From Pyrodictium sp. (GTDB lineage Archaea > Thermoproteota > Thermoprotei_A > Sulfolobales > Pyrodictiaceae): a stretch of 7,028 nucleotides of DNA. Positions 1-5,363 of this stretch are shown one piece after another. The stretch lies in NCBI GenBank assembly GCA_015662475.1, contig DQUB01000177.1, positions 1-7,028 on the forward strand, written 5' to 3'. The first letter of the stretch is position 1; each line of letters begins with the position of its first letter. A program made the translations under genes and the position numbers. The notes beneath the pieces were generated by a model. That model was not told the origin of the DNA. It saw nothing but the letters and a program-made list of their open reading frames with translations, and made no database searches.

Positions 1-21
1 GTGTCGTTGCTATGGTGAAAG

Positions 22-282
22 GTGGTGTTGCTAGCTAGACTACTTGTGCTCTTTCGGAGCGAGTTCAGATACATAGCCTACAACACGACACAAAATTCAA
101 AAGAAATAGCAAGCGGATGGCACGTTGAAGACTGGCAGGATACTGTTCAGAGGCAAGAACAAAATTCGGAAGAGAATAACAGGAAGGAATTTCAAGCGTC
201 ACGTGAAACAAATTCTTACGCTAAACACCTTTGTAGTTGTGGTTTTGTTGTGAGTTGGTGTTATTGGGGTGTGATGTCTTAA
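22..282 (+). CDS. Doubtful ORF, hypothetical 86-aa protein
   Basis: This is an open frame beginning with GTG GTG TTG behind a GGTGG-like stretch. I do not recognise the product. Residues 3-11 are hydrophobic, the middle (about residues 21-65) is rich in Asn, Gln, Glu and Ser, and the last 16 residues are Cys/Trp/Val-rich. The Gln/Asn-rich composition is unlike every other protein in the window. The C-terminal residues come from a G/T-dominated tract that need not be coding. Nothing upstream is visible because the window starts here. It may be a real small gene, a gene remnant or non-coding DNA that happens to be open. No alternative gene was found in 1-325. Confidence 0.2.
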   Translation: MVLLARLLVLFRSEFRYIAYNTTQNSKEIASGWHVEDWQDTVQRQEQNSEENNRKEFQASRETNSYAKHLCSCGFVVSWCYWGVMS

Positions 283-340
283 CGGTTTGGTTTTTTGTTT
301 GAAGTGTTTCTTGTGGGGGTGTTGTTTGTTGGGTTGTAGG
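231..340. other. Extreme G/T-rich tract
   Basis: By hand count only 9 A and 3 C occur in these 110 bases, so 98 are G or T on the plus strand. The tract covers the end of the doubtful upstream ORF and the start of the winged-helix gene. A second such tract lies at 881-960, with 74 of 80 bases G or T. Genes from 1883 to 3700 do not share this bias. The cause is not evident. It may reflect relaxed selection or a strand-specific mutational bias. Confidence 0.6.
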
Positions 341-652
341 GAGAAGCTTGTTGCGATTTTACGTGAGATTGTTTCTGGTAGGCTTGTGAGTCCTGGGGAT
401 GTTGTTGTTAGGACTGGGCTTCCCCGGTACGAGGTTTTGGGTGCTTTTCATGTGTTGGAGGCTTTGGGTGTTATTGAGGCTGTCTATAGTAGGGGTAATC
501 ATAAGCTGTATAGTCCCCGGCCTGTTGCCGAGAAGCTTTTGGAGGTTTTAGAGGAGGGTGTTTCCGACCCTCTCGAGGAGCTTGCTAGGAGGATTGCTGG
601 TGCGCCAGGCCAGGTCTCCAACGCTCGTGGGGAGACTGCGGTTGAAGCCTAG
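326..652 (+). CDS. Small winged-helix DNA-binding protein
   Basis: The product is about 108 residues, with a winged helix-turn-helix fold over roughly residues 5-65. A first helix (EKLVAILREIVSGR) is followed by the helix-turn-helix segment SPGDVVVRTGLPRYEVLGAF, a helix HVLEALGVIEAVY and a wing strand pair ending NHKLYSP. The rest is a short acidic helical tail. Such proteins normally bind promoter DNA as dimers, so a transcription-regulator role is inferred and the target is unknown. The open frame extends to a TTG at 287, but that adds a Cys/Trp-rich peptide from the G/T tract. I prefer the TTG at 326 (or 329) because GGGGGTG lies about 6 bases ahead of it. A weak TATA-like TCTTAA occurs near 277. 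Codons are strongly GGT/GTT/GAG biased, unlike the genes after 1883. No intact gene follows for 1.2 kb. Confidence 0.6.
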   Translation: MLGCREKLVAILREIVSGRLVSPGDVVVRTGLPRYEVLGAFHVLEALGVIEAVYSRGNHKLYSPRPVAEKLLEVLEEGVSDPLEELARRIAGAPGQVSNARGETAVEA

Positions 653-654
653 TA

Positions 655-1155
655 CAGCGCCTCCTTCTAGCCCTCTTCTGCCGCGAGCGTGTCCTTTCCG
701 CTGCCGTGGAGTTTGTGGGGGCTGGGGGCGTTTCTCTCCCCTCTTTGGCGGGTGCTGGCTTTTGAGGGGGTTTCCAAGTCTGCCTGTTTTTCTGGGGGAT
801 GGTGAGGCTTCTGGCTTCGCCGAATCCTTGGTGTGGAGGGGAACGAATGCTGACCCTTTGTCGTGGGTAGTCTTTTTAGCTTTTGTTGGGGGGTTTGTGC
901 TGGTTTTCTGGTATTGGGGGCTTGTTGGGGGGTTGTGTGAGGTTTTGCTGGGTTTGTTGTTGGGAGGCCTAGGCCTGTTGTAGTGTTATAGGTTTCTGTT
1001 TCTCGTTGTCTGCTCCTCTGGCATTGCTTCTACGGCGTGCTAGAGAAGTCTATGAGGCTGCTAGAAGTGTTGCTGCATAGACTTTGCCGGTTTCTCCAGG
1101 GCGTTGGGTGGTTGGAGACGATATCTTGATTTTGAAGTCTAGTGGCAACACCTAA
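655..1155 (+). pseudogene. Possible degraded membrane-protein gene
   Basis: No single intact frame covers this stretch, but three segments read like protein in different frames. Frame 1 at about 658-762 gives LLLALFCRERVLSAAVEFVG and ends at a TGA at 763. Frame 3 at about 770-983 ends in a long hydrophobic stretch (PLSWVVFLAFVGGFVLVFWY and onward) that looks like one or two membrane helices. Frame 1 at about 988-1077 gives APLALLLRRAREVYEAARSV, then a TAG at 1078 and a further open piece to a TAA at 1153. Codons in the first and third segments favour G or C at position 1. I read this as a frameshifted remnant of a membrane-protein gene that once followed the winged-helix gene. Alternatives are a genuine small membrane protein starting near TTG 828 or GTG 831, or chance openness in G/T-rich DNA. 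Confidence 0.3.
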
Positions 1156-1180
1156 TACGTTGAAAATGTTGCACTGTATA

Positions 1181-1200
1181 GCATAGTATGCTTTTTAAAC
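1181..1200 (+). promoter_or_regulatory. TATA-like box with adjoining inverted repeat
   Basis: CTTTTTAAAC at 1191-1200 is the best archaeal TATA-like box in the left third of the window and sits in a local AT-rich island. Directly before it, and sharing one base, lies the inverted repeat GCATAGTATGC (1181-1191), with 5-base arms around a single G. That is where a BRE or an operator would be. Transcription would be expected to start about 25 bases downstream, near 1222-1226. That is just ahead of the first coding-like segment at 1228. No intact gene follows, so this is probably a leftover promoter, or the promoter of an untranslated RNA or long leader. Confidence 0.4.
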
Positions 1201-1227
1201 AATATATTAGGGGCTTAGCAGCTATAG

Positions 1228-1547
1228 GCTGTTAGACCTGCAAAAGCCGTTGAAAGACTAGTGCAGGTTGTAGGAGAGGTGGATGGGGGGCATTGTCATC
1301 TGATTTTGCTGGAGAACCGGCAAAACCCTAGAGTATGTTGAAAGTTTGGCTGTTCTTCTGCGAGAAGGATGCTTGTTTGCAACGTCTTCGATGAGCGTGG
1401 AAGGGTAGACTGTGCAGAGGTTGCGGTTGTAGCTGTAAAACGAGTACTATGTTTGCGAAGAACCTGCCTATGGAGGAGACCACGAGCGCTATAAGGAGGT
1501 TGGCTGCATGCACTGCGAGTGTGGTAGGTGGGCTTCCACAGTCTTCC
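1228..1547 (+). pseudogene. Frameshifted remnant of an unidentified gene
   Basis: Four overlapping open segments in successive frames read like one broken protein. Frame 1 at 1228-1338 gives RPAKAVERLVQVVGEVDGGH and more, ending at a TGA at 1339. Frame 2 at 1325-1405 gives TLEYVESLAVLLREGCLFAT. Frame 1 at 1369-1440 gives CNVFDERGRVDCAEVAVVAV. Frame 3 at 1449-1547 gives NLPMEETTSAIRRLAACTAS, ending at a TAG at 1548. In the best segments most codons start with G; for example, 13 of the 17 codons from GAT 1390 to AAA 1438 do. That is a strong coding sign with no long intact frame, so at least three frameshifts would be needed to restore it. A short intact ORF with an ATG (1369-1494, 41 codons) also exists but turns Arg/Cys/Trp-rich at its end. 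I do not recognise the family. Confidence 0.4.
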
Positions 1548-1579
1548 TAGGATTTACATGTTCCCTCTTAGCTTGGGAT

Positions 1580-1860
1580 ATGCTGTTTCTCAAAAGCTTG
1601 GGCAATATAGCTCTTGTAGTGGATCTCCATGAGGAGCTAGAGCTTGAAAGAGCCTTGGTATAATACTAGTACTAGCCATAGTCTCTACAGGCTTAACAGC
1701 ATCCACAACGCTATGGCCCCCGGTAACAGCGTTAATTGGGCAAGATGTGGTGGATGAAGAAGCTGGGGAAAGGAATACATGTTCGAGGGTTTGGCTGTGG
1801 CGTGGGAATCTATGAGAGCCTATCTCCGGAACACCTTTGAGCCCCTCAGCCCCCACCTTC
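1580..1860 (+). pseudogene. Frameshifted remnant, possible membrane protein
   Basis: Three segments in different frames join plausibly. Frame 2 starts with ATG at 1580 and gives LGNIALVVDLHEELELERAL before a TAA at 1661. Frame 1 from about 1654 gives GIILVLAIVSTGLTASTTLW, then PPVTALIGQDVVDEEAGER, ending at a TGA at 1813; its first half looks like a membrane helix. Frame 3 from ATG 1779 gives MFEGLAVAWESMRAYLRNTF and then runs into a C-rich stretch. Codons in the second segment begin with G repeatedly (from CAA 1741 to GAA 1768 nearly every codon). Two single-base frame changes would fuse these into one protein. The family is unknown. The segments could also be separate tiny genes, or chance openness. 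Confidence 0.35.
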
Positions 1861-1886
1861 TCTCTTCCCGGGGTCTGCGGGGGTGG
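1853..1886 (+). promoter_or_regulatory. Possible hairpin covering the PAC2 start codon
   Basis: CCACCTTC (1853-1860) can pair over 8 positions, two of them G-T wobble pairs, with GGGGGTGG (1879-1886), which contains the GTG start at 1883. The 18-base loop includes CCCGGGG. The upstream arm lies in an unusually C/T-rich stretch (about 1841-1869). Such a hairpin could limit ribosome access, but pairing of C-rich with G-rich DNA can easily arise by chance. There is no clear TATA-like box directly ahead of this gene; the weak candidate CTATCT lies near 1819. Confidence 0.2.
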
Positions 1887-2653
1887 CAAGACCAGTCTAC
1901 GAGTACGAGTATGATGGTCTGCTTCTTGTAGAGTATGAGGAGGTAAGTCTCCGCAAACCATCCTTTATGATCCTAGGACTCCCAGATAGCGGTCTAGTTG
2001 GAGTAATAGCGGCAAACCATCTAGTTGAAACTCTTGGGCTTAGAGAGGTTGGAGGGATAGACTTCCCCAAACTCCTACCACCAGTAGCAGTTATACATCG
2101 TGGTGAGCCAAGAACACCCATAAGGTTTTTCGCTTCAGACAACCTGCTCGTTGTTAGAGCTGAAACGCCCATTCCTCCAGCAGCAATAGTCTCTCTGAGC
2201 CAGCTACTGATAGACTATGCTATGAAGAGGGGTGTGGACTACATAGTGTCTATAGTTGGTATAGCTGCTCCAAACAGGATGGAGATTGAGAAGCCAAACG
2301 TATACTGGTTGGCTAGCGATGAGAAAGCTAGACAGCTTGCAGAGAAGCTAGAGGGGACAAAACTGTTTGAAAGCGGCTATCTTGTAGGCCCATACGCTCT
2401 AATCCTAAAATACGCTATAAGGCATAGAGTGAGCAACATCGTGATACTAGCAGACGCCTACATAGAGTTTCCCGATCCCGAGGCAGCTGCAGAAGTTCTC
2501 AAAGCATTGTCTAAGGCTATAGGAGTTGAAGTTAATGTTGAAAAGCTGCTAGATGAAGCTGAGATAATTAGGCTTAGAATGAGAGAGCTTATGAAGCAAA
2601 CACGTCAAGCTCTACAGGAGATGCGTACACCCCACCCAATGCTCTACGCCTAG
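1883..2653 (+). CDS. PAC2-family proteasome assembly chaperone homologue
   Basis: The 256-residue product matches the archaeal PAC2 family (COG2047/COG1938; Pba-type proteasome assembly chaperones, once labelled ATP-grasp superfamily). Family hallmarks are the glycine-rich turn GLPDSGLVG at residues 32-40, the EVGGIDFPKLLPP segment at 55-67, the SGYLVGPYALIL block at 164-175 and FPDPEAAAEVLKAL at 196-209. Residues 215-247 are a helical tail. The protein ends in Leu-Tyr-Ala, which fits the hydrophobic-Tyr-any (HbYX) tail that docks in pockets of the 20S proteasome alpha ring. Its likely role is therefore cytoplasmic proteasome assembly or activation. The GTG at 1883 is the first start after an in-frame stop upstream, with G-rich sequence ahead as a possible ribosome binding site. 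It heads a four-gene run and lies 11 bases before the Hsp20 gene, so a shared protein-quality-control role is plausible. The family call is firm; the proteasome link is an inference from the tail and the family. Confidence 0.9.
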   Translation: MARPVYEYEYDGLLLVEYEEVSLRKPSFMILGLPDSGLVGVIAANHLVETLGLREVGGIDFPKLLPPVAVIHRGEPRTPIRFFASDNLLVVRAETPIPPAAIVSLSQLLIDYAMKRGVDYIVSIVGIAAPNRMEIEKPNVYWLASDEKARQLAEKLEGTKLFESGYLVGPYALILKYAIRHRVSNIVILADAYIEFPDPEAAAEVLKALSKAIGVEVNVEKLLDEAEIIRLRMRELMKQTRQALQEMRTPHPMLYA

Positions 2654-2658
2654 AGCGT

Positions 2659-2664
2659 GGGAGG
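2659..2664 (+). promoter_or_regulatory. Ribosome binding site abutting the Hsp20 ATG
   Basis: GGGAGG ends directly at the A of the ATG at 2665, leaving no spacer. This is far shorter than the usual 4-10 bases. No other start with a good N-terminus is available: the next in-frame Met is residue 29 and would remove the amphipathic N-terminal helix typical of the family. Translational coupling from the PAC2 stop 11 bases upstream may make up for the poor spacing. Confidence 0.35.
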
Positions 2665-3105
2665 ATGGCCTTTTACGACATATTCGAGACCCTAAAGAGG
2701 GAACTTGAGCGGATTAGGAGGAGGATTGAAGAAGAGCTAGAGAGAGCAATGTTTACAAGCGAGAGACTAGGCTGGTCGCCCGAAGGCTTTCTAGAACCAC
2801 TCTACCAGCTCTACGAATACCCAGACCGCTATGTAATCCTCGTAGACCTAGCAGGAGCCGATACAGCCACACTAGACGTGAAGGTTGTAGGAGACAAGCT
2901 AGTGCTAGAATCTAGGCTGTCTAGAGAGGTGAGATACAGCGACATCTACGGCACAGTAGCTGGTCGCGATGTACGCTTCCACGCATACCGCCACATACTC
3001 CCACTACCACCCGATGCTGAGCCTAGAAACATGCGGGTAAAGGTACACCGTAACAAGGTTGTAGAGATAATAATACCGAAGAAACATGTTGTCGAGGAGA
3101 AGTAG
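2665..3105 (+). CDS. Hsp20/alpha-crystallin small heat-shock protein
   Basis: The 146-residue protein has the Hsp20 layout. A charged amphipathic helix (residues 5-28, rich in Arg and Glu) is followed by an alpha-crystallin beta-sandwich at about 48-140. Diagnostic segments are the opening strand YVILVDLAGAD (56-66), VKVVGDKLVLESR (72-84), FHAYRHILPLPPDAE (105-119) and the closing VVEIIIPKK (132-140). Small heat-shock proteins are ATP-independent holdases that form cytoplasmic oligomers and keep unfolding proteins soluble. The usual A-x-x-x-N-G-V-L stretch before the last strand is replaced by VKVHRNKVVEI. Only six residues (HVVEEK) follow PKK, so there is no separate C-terminal I-x-I anchor; the oligomer may be small or atypical. 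It sits 11 bases after the PAC2 gene and 5 bases before the next gene. Confidence 0.92.
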   Translation: MAFYDIFETLKRELERIRRRIEEELERAMFTSERLGWSPEGFLEPLYQLYEYPDRYVILVDLAGADTATLDVKVVGDKLVLESRLSREVRYSDIYGTVAGRDVRFHAYRHILPLPPDAEPRNMRVKVHRNKVVEIIIPKKHVVEEK

Positions 3106-3110
3106 CCGCC

Positions 3111-3695
3111 TTGAAACACGGGATAGCGTGGACAACACCACTACTCCTAGCACTCCTAGCAACAATATCGATCACAGCCTACACACTCTACACCCCAAAA
3201 ACAAGCAATAGCCTAGACATGCTTTCAGCCGACACCTTGCCAGCCATAGGCGGCAACGCCGATGAACAAGCTCTCCTCTCAATACTTGAGACGTTGGAGA
3301 AGCTTAATGCCGACAATCTAGCAGCCAAAAACACTAGTAGTTGTAGGGTTGTTGCTAGACTTCTAGAGTTGTTGGAGAAGAGCGTTAAAGTGTACATTGA
3401 GGAGCTGGAAAGGTACTCTGAGATAGCCGAAAACCTAGACAATCTAGCTCTAATGGCCTCCTACAACCTTAAACGCTATGGTGGAACACTAACAGTACAC
3501 GTAGGCTCTTCCGGCAAGGTTACAGTTACAGTTGCTAGAGGCACCATGGAGGAGATCGTAGCAGCGCTAAAGCTTATAAACGAGACAGCTGCTATCAAGG
3601 CCATGTACGTTGAAATGTTGGAGACTAGAGCTGAAGAGATAGCAAGACTTGCACAGACTCTAGCAAGCCTCTACACCTACTGTAGAGAAGGCTAA
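3111..3695 (+). CDS. Exported or membrane-anchored helical protein, unknown function
   Basis: I do not recognise this 194-residue protein. It begins MKHGIAW, followed by a hydrophobic stretch at residues 8-27 that fits a signal peptide or a single N-terminal membrane anchor with a positively charged start. The remainder is mostly helical and coiled-coil-like (51-115 and 144-190, rich in Leu, Glu, Ala). It is interrupted by a short beta-type stretch, YGGTLTVHVGSSGKVTVTVA (123-142). Two cysteines (78 and 191) could form a disulphide outside the cell. Two Asn-x-Ser/Thr sites (74 and 157) could be glycosylated. The TTG start lies 5 bases after the Hsp20 stop, with GAGGAGA about 10 bases ahead inside the Hsp20 end; no ATG is available near the start. 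Its place inside a run of cytoplasmic chaperone genes is unexplained. Confidence 0.8.
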   Translation: MKHGIAWTTPLLLALLATISITAYTLYTPKTSNSLDMLSADTLPAIGGNADEQALLSILETLEKLNADNLAAKNTSSCRVVARLLELLEKSVKVYIEELERYSEIAENLDNLALMASYNLKRYGGTLTVHVGSSGKVTVTVARGTMEEIVAALKLINETAAIKAMYVEMLETRAEEIARLAQTLASLYTYCREG

Positions 3696-3700
3696 CCTGT

Positions 3701-3710
3701 GGTGGAAGGG
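3701..3710 (+). promoter_or_regulatory. Ribosome binding site deciding the HD-protein start
   Basis: GGTGGAAGGG lies just after the preceding stop codon. It is 2 bases from a TTG at 3713 and 5 bases from a GTG at 3716 in the same frame. The second spacing is more normal, so GTG 3716 is preferred; the two choices differ by one residue. Confidence 0.4.
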
Positions 3711-3715
3711 TTTTG

Positions 3716-4549
3716 GTGGAGACACTTACACGTCAAATGCTCCTCCTCCTAGGTAGACGCTATGGTGTTTCTGGAGAGGTTTTAGACAGGCTATCACAGC
3801 TAGAGCCTCTGAAAGATGTTTGGCTTGCATACCACTCTATTCTGGTTGGATCTTGGGCAGCTCGTCTAGCTTTGAGGGAAGGTTGTAGCTCTTCTCGAGC
3901 ATTCGTCTTAGGCCTAATCCACGACCTGTACGAGGCTATCGGCATTGAGAATGCTTTGAAGTTGTTGAAAGAGTTTGGGCTTGGAGAACTCGAAGATGGT
4001 GTTAGAGAGCTTGTTGAGGGGCCTCTAGACAGGCTATCCTGTGAAGCAAGATGTGTTTTTGACGCTGACATACTCGCAAAAGCAGGTTTCACTGGCATCT
4101 TCTCGCTAACAGCCTCAACAATACACCGTGGAGAAGACCCGCTAACACTTGCTGTAAAAGTGCTTCCTCGCACACTCACAATACTGTCCAACGCTGTAGA
4201 CACGCTGTTTACACGTTCAGCGAGAAAAGCTGCTAAAGCTTTGCTGGAGAAGAGTAGAGAGGTTTTTCTCGGTGTGCTAGAAGAGCTTAGGCTTCACGGC
4301 ATACCGCTAGTCCCAGCAGAAGTGAAGGTGAAGGGTAGAACGCTACACTATGCAAAACTTGTAGCATGTCCAGCGTGTAGATCAACACAACTTGGAGTTG
4401 AAGTGGTGGATGGAGGTGAAGATGACACTGTTTTGAGGATAGTGCAGGTGTGTAGAGAGTGTGGCTATAGGCTGGAAACAGTGATGCCAAAACCATGGAA
4501 GCTCCACGAGCATGTTAGAAGGTTTTCTCGAGGGTGGAGAGAGAGGTAG
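3716..4549 (+). CDS. HD-domain protein with C-terminal zinc ribbon
   Basis: The 277-residue protein has two parts. The N-terminal half is helical and carries an HD-type metal site. The candidate ligands are His40 (AYHSILVG), His69-Asp70 (LIHDLYEAIG) and Asp116 or Asp118 (VFDADILAKAG). This is the H...HD...D pattern of HD phosphohydrolases, which cleave phosphoester bonds, often in nucleotides. After a helical linker (about 160-195), residues 215-255 form a zinc ribbon with Cys218-x2-Cys221 and Cys246-x2-Cys249 (ACPACRS and VCRECGY). The ribbon could hold a nucleic acid or protein partner. The gene follows the exported protein by 20 bases and ends the four-gene run. I see the catalytic motif and the ribbon clearly; substrate and pathway are unknown. 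Start choice rests on ribosome-binding-site spacing. Confidence 0.88.
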   Translation: METLTRQMLLLLGRRYGVSGEVLDRLSQLEPLKDVWLAYHSILVGSWAARLALREGCSSSRAFVLGLIHDLYEAIGIENALKLLKEFGLGELEDGVRELVEGPLDRLSCEARCVFDADILAKAGFTGIFSLTASTIHRGEDPLTLAVKVLPRTLTILSNAVDTLFTRSARKAAKALLEKSREVFLGVLEELRLHGIPLVPAEVKVKGRTLHYAKLVACPACRSTQLGVEVVDGGEDDTVLRIVQVCRECGYRLETVMPKPWKLHEHVRRFSRGWRER

Positions 4550-4674
4550 AGGCTCTGGTGTCGGGGCTTCAGTCATCCCCTACTCTAGGGTCTCTCCAAG
4601 CGAAAGATACTTCATCGCCAAACTCTATCTATGCTCTGTGGCCCCCTATCAAGCTTCTCTGGAGGGTTTGACTG
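4550..4674 (+). promoter_or_regulatory. Intergenic gap with weak promoter for the hydrolase
   Basis: The 125 bases between the HD protein and the hydrolase hold no convincing gene. A weak TATA-like CTATCTAT lies near 4625-4632. That would place a transcript start near 4654, about 20 bases before the TTG start. GGAGGG at 4661-4666 is a good ribosome binding site 8 bases ahead of that TTG. The hydrolase may thus have its own promoter. No tRNA-like fold or terminator-like T run was seen. Confidence 0.3.
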
Positions 4675-5361
4675 TTGCAGATCTACGTGTTGGTGGATAA
4701 TAGGGCTAGACAAGGGTTTCGGTCGAGCTGGGGTCTATCAATACTAGTTGAGGCTAATGGTGTTAAGGTGTTGTTTGACGGTGATACCGATGCCGAAACT
4801 CTATGCTATAATGTTGAGAGGATGGGTGTGAGTATAGAAGATGTGGACTTTGTATTCCTTAGCCACTGGCATCGAGACCACTATGGGGGCCTAGAGTGTT
4901 TGGCCGAGAAGGCCAAGGGTAGGAGGGTTAAAGTGTATGCACCGCCAGGAGAGAAGGGTGTTGTTGAGAGGTTGGGGTTCCAAGTAGAGGAGCTGCCTAT
5001 AGCCTCTAATACCCGGGTTGGGCCTGGAATGTGGAGTGTTGGCCCTCTAGAAGCGTGGTCCAACTTTTACGAGCATGGCCTACTCGTTGTCGAGAAAACG
5101 GCTAGAGTGCTTATCGTGGGTTGTAGTCATCCTGGCGTTAGTGTTTTGGCTAGAGAAGCTTCTAGAGTTGCTGGCCAACCCCTAACACTCGTTGTTGGAG
5201 GGTTTCACGCTCCCAGAAAAGAAGAGCTTGTAAAGCTTATGGACTACACCGAGAAAGTTGCACCTCTACACTGTACCGGCGAGCTAGCTGAGCAGCTGCT
5301 AGACACGCTATACCCCCACCGTCTCCTAAAACTTGCTGCAGGAGATGTTGTCAGGCTCTAA
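4675..5361 (+). CDS. Metallo-beta-lactamase-fold hydrolase (COG1237-like)
   Basis: The 228-residue protein has the metallo-beta-lactamase fold. The main metal motif is SHWHRDHYGG at residues 63-72, giving His64, His66, Asp68 and His69. Further expected ligands are His152 in GCSHPGV and His199 in LHCTGE. VLFDGDTDAETL (32-43) fits the strand and turn ahead of the active site, and VVGGFHAP lies at 173-180. The combination of an early DNR/WGLSILVE start, GCSHPG and HCTG fits COG1237, whose members are often labelled dihydropterin ribofuranosyl-aminobenzene phosphate synthase-related. That label is weak, so I keep the call at the fold level. The protein looks shorter than typical family members. 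TTG 4675 is supported by GGAGGG at 4661-4666, and the N-terminus MQIYVLVDNR aligns with the family start. Its stop lies 2 bases from the stop of the convergent SPFH gene. Confidence 0.88.
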   Translation: MQIYVLVDNRARQGFRSSWGLSILVEANGVKVLFDGDTDAETLCYNVERMGVSIEDVDFVFLSHWHRDHYGGLECLAEKAKGRRVKVYAPPGEKGVVERLGFQVEELPIASNTRVGPGMWSVGPLEAWSNFYEHGLLVVEKTARVLIVGCSHPGVSVLAREASRVAGQPLTLVVGGFHAPRKEELVKLMDYTEKVAPLHCTGELAEQLLDTLYPHRLLKLAAGDVVRL

Positions 5362-5363
5362 GC

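Noticed and set aside
90..215. Possible CRISPR-like repeat: ACAAAATTC at 90-98 and 159-167, and ACAAATTC at 208-215
   Set aside because: Only 8-9 bases match, the spacings (69 and about 49) differ, and the flanks do not align as repeats.
881..960. G-quadruplex from several runs of four to six G
   Set aside because: The runs are separated by loops of up to about 22 bases, too long for a standard quadruplex. The tract is better described as G/T-rich.
1328..1513. Minus-strand ORF of 61 codons
   Set aside because: It is antisense to segments with stronger codon periodicity on the plus strand and its composition is low-complexity (Leu/Gln/His).
983..1880. tRNA or box C/D RNA gene in the gene-poor stretch
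   Set aside because: No cloverleaf arms, no TGATGA/CTGA box pair and no stable paired ends were found by eye.
1590..1961. Minus-strand ORF of 123 codons
   Set aside because: It is antisense to the plus-strand remnant and to the start of the PAC2 gene, is rich in Pro/His/Ser as expected of a complement shadow, and has no recognisable domain.
3760..4203. Minus-strand ORF of 147 codons
   Set aside because: It is fully antisense to the HD-domain gene, and its Ser/Pro-rich composition mirrors the Arg/Glu/Gly-rich coding strand.
4512..4700. Plus-strand ORF of 62 codons overlapping the HD gene end and the hydrolase start
   Set aside because: It overlaps two supported genes in another frame and has no domain or ribosome binding site.
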